Positions 30,750 through 35,780 of a DNA stretch of 35,780 nt are shown here, in pieces. A model generated the notes under the pieces. It was not told where the DNA came from, ran no database searches, and was given only the letters and a program-made list of their open reading frames with translations. The DNA comes from a bacterium (GTDB lineage Bacteria; Bacteroidota; Bacteroidia; Flavobacteriales_D; Crocinitomicaceae), in contig JANSYQ010000033.1 in assembly GCA_024742305.1 (NCBI GenBank), positions 1-35,780 of the forward strand, in the 5' to 3' direction. Numbering within the stretch: position 1 is the stretch's first letter; the number at the start of each line of letters is the position of its first letter. Made by a program: the position numbers and the translations under genes.

Positions 30750-32210
30750 ATGAAAAAAGCACTAGGTTTTTTGACCTTTTTGGCATTCTCTTCAATCGCA
30801 TTCTCTCAAATGCCTGCGTGCACCGGAGGCGATCCAGACTGTATCTTATGTTATGGCGACCTCGAAAACTTCACTTCATCAACCGATTTAGAGCAAGGTC
30901 TCAGCAATGGAGTGTATTCCGGATACGGCGCTCATTCGCTCACTTTGGAACAACCTGGAAACAGCAATCCAACGCAACACTTGGCGGTAACTAGCTGTCC
31001 TGATGGTACGCTGAATTACTCCAATGTGATGACCTTCCCATTAAAATCTCCTTTACACCCGTGTAAGTCGGGAACATTTGAAGTGGATTACACCAACGAA
31101 CCGGATGTTTCAGGAAGCTCAACCATAGAGCAGTCGCGCATTCGTGTGTACTTTTTTGAGAACGATGTTGCCACTAATTGTGCCAACTCCGAGTTCTTAG
31201 CTTGTGGAGGAGGGGGCAACTACGATATGATCGAAATTGAGTTAACGCCAGCCATGCAGGGCAATTGGAACAACGCTGTTGGTAGCTATCAAAACAATAC
31301 AGCGCATACGTACAACTACATTTTGGTTGAGTATATCGCATTCAATAACAGTCATCCGATTTGTAAAACGCTTTACATGGATGATTTCTCCTTCTGCACA
31401 GATCCTTACTCGGAATCGATCAACCTAACGGCCAAGCAGGGGACGTTCTGTAAAGCAGCAGAAGTGGTATCCACAAAAATCTCCTTATCGCACAATTTGT
31501 GTATGCTCAATATGTCCAATGTTACCTGGAGCGTTGTCAGTGGCGATTTTTCATCGATTCAAACTATTGCGACGAATTACATTTGGGTGCTTCCAAACCA
31601 AACAACAACGTATCAAGTCTCAGTAACCACGCCAAGTGGAGCTGTTTTAACCGATCAAATTACGATTTATGTCGGGGCACATGCCGGAGTGATTGTACCT
31701 TCTACCACGAATCCGCCAGCCAACTCTAGCTTTTGGTTAACGCTGACCAATTATAACGGAACTTCTGTGGTTTGGGAGAAAAGCACGCGTTTACCATGGG
31801 GCGGCTGGACCGTATTCACGCAAATCGCAGGCGGACCGTTACCAGCAACGGCAACCATTTACGATACCTACACGGGTGTTCAAGTCAAATACAGAGCAAT
31901 TGTGCGATGCGGCGGAACCAGCGCAGTTTCCGGGATTGTTACCATTGGAACGGTGAAGAAGAAAAGCCTGCATAAGGAAGCCTCTGAAATTAGCGTCTAT
32001 CCAAATCCGGCGGAAAATGTGCTAAACGTGGTAAGTCCGGATGGATCAGGATCATTCGATCTCACACAAATGAACGGCCAATTAATTCGCTCAGGCGAAT
32101 TAGAAGGTCAAATTCAAACAATTGATGTTTCTACTTTAACCTCGGGTGTTTATCTGCTTGTAGTAAAAACGAGTGGAGGAACTCATATTGAGAAGTTCGT
32201 TAAAAAGTAA
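30750..32210 (+). CDS. T9SS-secreted surface protein
   Basis: 486 residues: signal peptide MKKALGFLTFLAFSSIAFSQ, a beta-rich region with several cysteines (CTGGDPDC, CPDGT, CKSGTFEVDY, CANSEFLACGGGG) that resembles a jelly-roll module, an Ig/PKD-like part (about 245-400: WSVVSGDFSSIQTIATNYIWVLPNQTTTYQVSVTT...) and the type A sorting domain (about 415-486: SVYPNPAENVLNVVS, FDLTQMNGQLIRSGELEG, IDVSTLTSGVYLLVVKTSGG, EKFVKK). The tag directs export by the type IX system. Probable adhesin or surface protein; the ligand is unknown. Ends in a UUCG-loop terminator. Confidence 0.9.
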   Translation: MKKALGFLTFLAFSSIAFSQMPACTGGDPDCILCYGDLENFTSSTDLEQGLSNGVYSGYGAHSLTLEQPGNSNPTQHLAVTSCPDGTLNYSNVMTFPLKSPLHPCKSGTFEVDYTNEPDVSGSSTIEQSRIRVYFFENDVATNCANSEFLACGGGGNYDMIEIELTPAMQGNWNNAVGSYQNNTAHTYNYILVEYIAFNNSHPICKTLYMDDFSFCTDPYSESINLTAKQGTFCKAAEVVSTKISLSHNLCMLNMSNVTWSVVSGDFSSIQTIATNYIWVLPNQTTTYQVSVTTPSGAVLTDQITIYVGAHAGVIVPSTTNPPANSSFWLTLTNYNGTSVVWEKSTRLPWGGWTVFTQIAGGPLPATATIYDTYTGVQVKYRAIVRCGGTSAVSGIVTIGTVKKKSLHKEASEISVYPNPAENVLNVVSPDGSGSFDLTQMNGQLIRSGELEGQIQTIDVSTLTSGVYLLVVKTSGGTHIEKFVKK

Positions 32211-32231
32211 TGCCCAACTACTATTCACGGA

Positions 32232-32259
32232 AAAGGTCATCTTCGGGTGGCCTTTTTTT
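32232..32259 (+). terminator. Rho-independent terminator with a UUCG tetraloop
   Basis: AAAGGTCATC pairs with GGTGGCCTTT (two G-U) around TTCG closed by C-G, then seven T. Very stable. Confidence 0.9.
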
Positions 32260-32408
32260 GTTGTTAATATTTTTTAGGGTTAGTTGGTTTTGGAGTAGGA
32301 GAAACTACTTTGCGTTTTTTCTAGGGTTGAGATTTTCAGTAAGAACAATTTCAATAGAGAGGAATAAAGGAGATTGTTGTAGTTGTTGTGGAAATGCTCT
32401 GTGCAGCA

Positions 32409-32583
32409 ATTTAACATAATATTAATTATAGGGCAAAAGGGTATTTTCCGGATTCCGGAACCTTTGCCAACTATAATTAATATTATGTCTGCGCTACATT
32501 GCATTCCGCTTGGGCTGAAAGCCTAAATAGCCAGTTTCTACTCCACGAGCCTTATTGCCCTATAATTAGCTGCTATGTTAAAT
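32409..32583. repeat. Complex nested inverted repeats
   Basis: Two foldings compete. (1) Outer arms ATTTAACATA-atat-TAATTATAGGGCAA (32409-32436) and TTGCCCTATAATTA-gctgc-TATGTTAAAT (32555-32583): 24 perfect pairs with a 4/5-base internal loop. (2) A compact hairpin in which the 16-base CATAATATTAATTATA (32415-32430) pairs with TATAATTAATATTATG (32472-32487), enclosing GGCAAAAGG/CCTTTGCC and TTCCGG-ATT-CCGGAA. Folding 1 starts with RYYYAAC (ATTTAAC) and ends with GTTRRRY (GTTAAAT), as integron attC sites do. Confidence 0.75.
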
Positions 32584-32825
32584 AGCCCCTCCAGCCAACG
32601 CAAAATTTCTTGCAGTAAATATTTGGCTTGAAAATTTGCCAAAATATTTCTGCCGTAAAATTCTCAACCCTCCGTCCAACGCACTTCCTTCACTGATGCG
32701 TTTTCTTCCTTTTGTTTCCGACGCACAATTAAAATCGCGGTTCTAAATTTTTATTATCTGTGAGATTATACAGTTTGGAATTTTTTACGCGATTCTCGTG
32801 GACTTAATTTTTAGAGGGAATTCTA

Positions 32826-32969
32826 ATGTTCATTTTTGCCTTGATGCAAAAAGAACCAAAAAGATCAAGAACAAACGATGCGCCAACGCGCTCTGAATCA
32901 AATACAAGTAATTCTATTAAAGTAACCAATCAGAGATTGAAACGTCAAGCGCCTTTAATGAATTACTAA
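32826..32969 (+). repeat. Dispersed Bacteroidota intergenic element containing a small frame
   Basis: GCCTTGATGCAAAAAG followed by AACCAAAAAGATCAAG is a phrase I recognise from intergenic DNA of many Bacteroidota; its other frame reads CLDAKRTKKIKNKRCANAL. A 47-codon ATG frame (MFIFALMQKEPKRSRTN...) covers it, but no protein family is known and it is probably not a gene. CTTGAT and ATCAAG form an inverted pair 20 bases apart. The rest of 32584-33023 shows no gene. Confidence 0.4.
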
Positions 32970-33023
32970 GCATTTGTTCATTCACAGCCGACACGCGCCC
33001 GCCGTTTGTTCGAGCCTGCGCTC

Positions 33024-33073
33024 TTTAGATTATGGTTCTATTTAACATAATCTAAATCACTAATAATTATTAT
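33024..33073. repeat. Inverted repeat and second copy of the ATTTAACATAAT motif
   Basis: TTTAGATTATG (33024-33034) pairs with CATAATCTAAA (33046-33056). The loop and right arm include ATTTAACATAAT, identical to 32409-32420, and then TAATAATTATTATGTCT resembles TAATTAATATTATGTCT at 32474-32490. So 32409-33073 is bounded by related sequences. It lies three bases from the stop of the HEPN gene. Confidence 0.6.
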
Positions 33074-33075
33074 GT

Positions 33076-34692
33076 CTATTTATCATTTTCTTTTTTTGGT
33101 TCCCCAATAGCGAAAAAGTCCACTGCATTTGGCATAATTACAGATGAATACATCCCTTTTGATTCATTATACCCTAAGGGGTTTTGAGAGGTTAAGTATT
33201 TTATTTCTTCTCGAATTTCTGGAACTATGAGATTTTCAATTGTCGATATAAAATCATTGGAAGTTTTATAAGACTTCTTGACCCTTTCTATATCGGGTTT
33301 ATGAAATGTCTGCCTAAACGTTTCAACGGCTGGGCGATCTTTTTCTAGTTGGTGCAATGGACAATCTCGATCATAATAGATCTCCCCTATTCTGTTGTGA
33401 ATTGCGTCTTCCTCGTAATGAACATATTTATTCCTTAATGTCATTAGTTCCTTTGTTTCCCTATAAACGCTATCAGACAAGTCAAAATCAGAAACAAATA
33501 TTTGAGTATAAAATTGAAAGTTTTTGACTCGATGTGAAAAGTCTTGCCTAAGAAACTTATCTAAAACATCTGGATAGTTCCTTAATTCCGGCAGAGCACC
33601 AATTCTTATTACTAAGTTTAAATAAGACTCAACTTTAAAAGCAGCATTTAGAACTAAAGATTTGGCAAGGGCATGATATTTAATGCTATTGTTCAAGAAT
33701 GTGTTAAGCTCCTTGTAGTACTTATCAAGCTCCTTTTTATTTGTTAAATGCTCAGAAGGAGAATTTGGAGGAGTCAAGTCGATTTTCATGATTTCATCAA
33801 AAAGAGTACTAACACAACCTCTGTAGCTTTCGTAATGATTAATGTAAATTGTGTGTTTGTCGAAAGCGTCTATGGTTTTTTCAATCTCTGCTGAATACTT
33901 TACAATATTAGAATCGAAAAAAGACTTTATATCTAATTCGCCATCAAAACGATAAATCACCTCAATCTTATGTGGAGTTCTCCATAGATGAATGAACCCC
34001 TTATCGCACTCTAGCACAAAATCCCACCATATCATACTATCTAATGGCATACCAGTTCTTACTAGGTCATAAATTCCGTTGGGTTGACTAGATACCTTAG
34101 CTTTGATTAAAGCATATAGTTTCACAGTATCAATGTCCAACGTTGAAAGACCTTTTGATTTGGGTTTAGATTTTTTGTCACTAGTCCAATAGTCGAAAAA
34201 CTTTGACGGTCTCTCACGCCAGTTTTCAATATCTGAGTAGTCCTTTTTCTTTTCCTTTTTTTGTTTGGGGTATTTCTCACGTTTTTCAAGGAAAATAAGG
34301 GTTTGCAAAGATGTTCGGACATCCAGTAAGTCCATGCCTACATCTTTCCCAGGTTTTACATTCTCATCGAATGAATACGCTGCCATACAAAATAGATCAT
34401 CGACTACACTCATCCAAGTGTATAAAACCGTGTCGCCATGATGCTTTATTTTCTCGACAAACCCAATAGTTGGGTGTTCAAAATTGTGGGGTACAAGTTT
34501 TTCTGATTCGATTATCTTTTTAAAAAAGTCATTGATAGGTAAACAACTTATCGTAAATCCACAAGATTCTGAAATTTTGAATTGATAAACTCCAGTTTTT
34601 GTTTTTTCATTCTCTTCAAAAATCCAACTTTCAGGTTTTTTCATTACAAACCTTCCCTTGGGATCTTTAAATCCCCCTTCTTTATTTTCCAT
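33076..34692 (-). CDS. HEPN-like domain protein, candidate toxin or defence effector
   Basis: 538 residues, no signal peptide or transmembrane segment. The protein as a whole is not recognised. Residues about 335-430 are helical: YHALAKSLVLNAAFKVESYLNLVIRIG, then ELMTLRNKYVHYEEDA. These look like a HEPN domain with the Rx4H motif Arg420-Asn-Lys-Tyr-Val-His425. HEPN proteins are often RNases in toxin-antitoxin, abortive infection and CRISPR systems. Residues 1-135 (GRFVMKKPESWIFEENEKTKTGVYQFKIS..., a Lys-rich linker at 137-150) and a middle domain (about 185-300) are of unknown type; the N-terminus resembles small W-rich PsbP-like folds. It follows the XRE gene by 39 bases in the same direction. 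By eye it is more AT-rich than genes before 32 kb, suggesting acquisition. Confidence 0.7.
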   Translation of the reverse strand: MENKEGGFKDPKGRFVMKKPESWIFEENEKTKTGVYQFKISESCGFTISCLPINDFFKKIIESEKLVPHNFEHPTIGFVEKIKHHGDTVLYTWMSVVDDLFCMAAYSFDENVKPGKDVGMDLLDVRTSLQTLIFLEKREKYPKQKKEKKKDYSDIENWRERPSKFFDYWTSDKKSKPKSKGLSTLDIDTVKLYALIKAKVSSQPNGIYDLVRTGMPLDSMIWWDFVLECDKGFIHLWRTPHKIEVIYRFDGELDIKSFFDSNIVKYSAEIEKTIDAFDKHTIYINHYESYRGCVSTLFDEIMKIDLTPPNSPSEHLTNKKELDKYYKELNTFLNNSIKYHALAKSLVLNAAFKVESYLNLVIRIGALPELRNYPDVLDKFLRQDFSHRVKNFQFYTQIFVSDFDLSDSVYRETKELMTLRNKYVHYEEDAIHNRIGEIYYDRDCPLHQLEKDRPAVETFRQTFHKPDIERVKKSYKTSNDFISTIENLIVPEIREEIKYLTSQNPLGYNESKGMYSSVIMPNAVDFFAIGEPKKENDK

Positions 34693-34731
34693 AATTGATA
34701 ATTATTTGATTGAAGGAGGTTGAATCGGAAT

Positions 34732-34953
34732 TCAATTATCTGAAACCAACTTCAAATCCTTACAAACAACGTTTAACACTTCGCATGGATCAACGTCTAT
34801 AGCTAAAGCAATCAAATACAACTCGTCAGCTCTAAGTTTTGTACTTTGATTATTGGACAATTCACTCAATCTCGTTTTACTAATTCCTGTCTTACGCGCA
34901 ACGTCTGATCTGTTTACAGATTTCCTTGAAAGATATAGTCCTAATTCAGTCAT
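34732..34953 (-). CDS. XRE/Cro-type repressor, likely antitoxin or autoregulator
   Basis: 73 residues, almost entirely one HTH domain: LGLYLSRKSVNRSDVARKTGISKTRLSELSNNQSTKLRADELYLIALAIDVDPCEVL, with recognition helix around KTRLSELS. Upstream of its start lies a one-mismatch -7 box TAACTTTA (34983-34976, minus strand) and then half-sites of the TCCGAAT type, so autorepression is expected. First gene of a two-gene unit with the HEPN protein. Confidence 0.85.
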   Translation of the reverse strand: MTELGLYLSRKSVNRSDVARKTGISKTRLSELSNNQSTKLRADELYLIALAIDVDPCEVLNVVCKDLKLVSDN

Positions 34954-34986
34954 GATAATTCTGATTTTATGACAATAAAGTTAGCT

Positions 34987-35090
34987 ATTCGGACACTTTT
35001 TCCCGAAAATCTAAACAATAGCTTTGTTTTTTATCCGAATGTCATTACATTTATTCCGATAATCGGACAATTAATTCTTAAAACCGGATA
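34987..35090. promoter_or_regulatory. Operator array and divergent promoters between XRE and the 35092 gene
   Basis: Half-sites seen: ATTCGGACA (34987-34995), CCCGAAAAT (35002-35010), ATCCGAAT (35033-35040), the palindrome TCCGAT-A-ATCGGA (35055-35067) and ACCGGATA (35083-35090). All are versions of TnTCCGAWT on either strand. TAGCTTTG (35019-35026) is a perfect -7 box pointing at 35092. The array spans both promoters, so one regulator, most simply the XRE protein, could control both directions. Confidence 0.6.
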
Positions 35091-35091
35091 A

Positions 35092-35361
35092 ATGAGCAAG
35101 TCAAACGGAACTAAAATTGAATTGAAGGAAGAAGATTTAAAACCAATTCTAGAACAAATTAACAAGTACTACGATGGTAATGTTCTTGTCGTAACAGAAT
35201 GGTTAGATCGAGCAATATTCATGCTTCACTTTATTCCCGATGACGATGAATTTTCTCAACTCCAAAAACAGAATGTTTGCGGTGTGATTCTCGGTATAAA
35301 GGAAAGTCTCATGCAAGCATATTTCCAAAATCAAGCTTTGGAATATGAGAAGTTTTACTAA
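35092..35361 (+). CDS. Small acidic protein of unknown function
   Basis: 89 residues: ELKEEDLKPILEQINKYYDGNVLVVTEWLDRAIFMLHFIPDDDEFSQLQKQNVCGVILGIKESLMQAYFQNQALEYEKFY. It appears to be an alpha-beta-beta-alpha protein; no family recognised. It has a perfect -7 box and shares the operator array with the XRE/HEPN unit, so co-regulation is likely. It might be a third component, but nothing in its sequence shows it. Confidence 0.65.
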   Translation: MSKSNGTKIELKEEDLKPILEQINKYYDGNVLVVTEWLDRAIFMLHFIPDDDEFSQLQKQNVCGVILGIKESLMQAYFQNQALEYEKFY

Positions 35362-35370
35362 ACTGTTTCT

Positions 35371-35595
35371 TTATTCGTTTTTTGGAGCACCAGCCTCAAT
35401 CGTAACGTACACGTTATGAACATCGGCAAAACCTCCGTATTCACCTTTTCTAGCTACTACCTCGTAGGCAACTAAACTTGTAGGTAATGTTTCTTTAGCT
35501 TTCTCAATTGCTTGTAATAAGGCTTTGTCGTATAGTTCACTTGGCGATGAATCAAAAAGTCCTTTAGCTTCTCCTGTAAATAGTTGTTTGCTCAT
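35371..35595 (-). CDS. Small dodecin-like protein
   Basis: 74 residues. The order strand (QLFTGEAKGLF), helix (SELYDKALLQAIEKAKETLP), strand (SLVAYEVVARKGEYGG), strand (VHNVYVTIEAG) is that of dodecins, small flavin-binding or cofactor-storing multimers. Residue identity to typical dodecins is low, so this is a fold-level suggestion. Convergent with the 35092 gene (nine bases apart). Confidence 0.55.
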   Translation of the reverse strand: MSKQLFTGEAKGLFDSSPSELYDKALLQAIEKAKETLPTSLVAYEVVARKGEYGGFADVHNVYVTIEAGAPKNE

Positions 35596-35620
35596 TGTTT
35601 TTGAATAAGTATTAAGGTTA

Positions 35621-35651
35621 TAAAGATATTCATCAGAAAACCCATTGTCAA
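35621..35651 (-). promoter_or_regulatory. Candidate promoter of the dodecin-like gene
   Basis: Minus strand TTG (35651-35649), 20 bases, TATCTTTA (35628-35621, one mismatch), about 25 bases before the ATG. Confidence 0.5.
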
Positions 35652-35664
35652 TGCGTATTACTAC

Positions 35665-35780
35665 CTAATTTCCTAGCATTTGGCTAATTAGAACGCTATA
35701 TCCCTTATCGTTGCTATCCTTATGATTGTACTTAAAACTGAGTTCGTCCAAATAATTTTGCAAATAGCCATCTGAGATCT
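35665..35780 (-). mobile_element. 3' end of an IS1595-family (ISXO2-like) transposase gene
   Basis: A minus-strand frame enters from the window edge and reads ISDGYLQNYLDELSFKYNHK, then DSNDKGYSVLISQMLGN and a stop. The YLQ-x-YL-x-E-x-x-F-x-YN block followed by a short hydrophobic tail is the usual end of the DDE domain of IS1595-type transposases. Only 37 residues are present, so completeness and the inverted repeats cannot be judged. Confidence 0.6.

Overview
The window is a stretch of a Bacteroidota chromosome, most likely order Flavobacteriales (marine Cryomorphaceae/Crocinitomicaceae-like). The grounds are: two proteins with type IX secretion (T9SS) C-terminal sorting domains, many signal peptides ending in SQ/AQ/FGQ, promoters of the Bacteroidota type (TTG, 18-22 bases, TAnnTTTG) and almost no Shine-Dalgarno sequences. 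Families typical of the group are also present (DUF4328, CCC-motif membrane protein, DUF2752, DUF4294, DUF6702, short LuxC-like acyl-CoA reductase). No tRNA, rRNA or CRISPR array was seen.

Layout. 1-5.4 kb: DUF4328 membrane protein, thioredoxin reductase (trxB), an SF2 helicase, a T9SS-tagged protein with a Cys-rich N-terminus, and a lipoprotein. 5.5-10.8 kb: a membrane protein, then a compact seven-gene co-directional operon (6100-10827) of small membrane proteins, EttA, a VF530 protein, dipeptidase PepD and a DUF3820 protein. 11-13.7 kb: an XRE-type regulator, mnmA, and a secreted protein behind an unusual array of TACA-nn-TGTA dyads. 14-19.9 kb: a lipoprotein, an M1 metallopeptidase/DUF6702 pair, proC, transaldolase and a lipoprotein gene with a probable single-base frameshift. 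20-21.8 kb: a clear SRP RNA gene on the minus strand with its own promoter, followed by a tandem repeat that seems to contain duplicated SRP tails, then a fasciclin protein and a ferredoxin. 21.9-32.2 kb: acyl-CoA reductase, DUF4294 protein, cytochrome P450, ribosome hibernation factor, TonB-C-like protein, YdjM-type membrane hydrolase, STAS-like protein, SUMF1-domain protein and a T9SS adhesin-like protein. These are separated by repeat-rich intergenic DNA.

32.2-35.8 kb has a different character. An 865-base gene-free zone with long competing inverted repeats is followed by more AT-rich genes: an XRE repressor co-directional with a 538-residue protein carrying a HEPN-type Rx4H motif, a divergent 89-residue unknown across an array of TCCGAWT-like half-sites, a dodecin-like small protein, and the end of an IS1595-type transposase at the window edge. 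This looks like an acquired island, and the XRE/HEPN/divergent gene unit is the best candidate for an undescribed toxin-antitoxin or defence-like module.

Three gene starts (mnmA, the LuxC-like gene and the YdjM gene) have a TAATTTTG/TAATTTCA box exactly four bases before the start codon, which predicts leaderless or nearly leaderless mRNAs. The intergenic DNA carries several families of short degenerate repeats.
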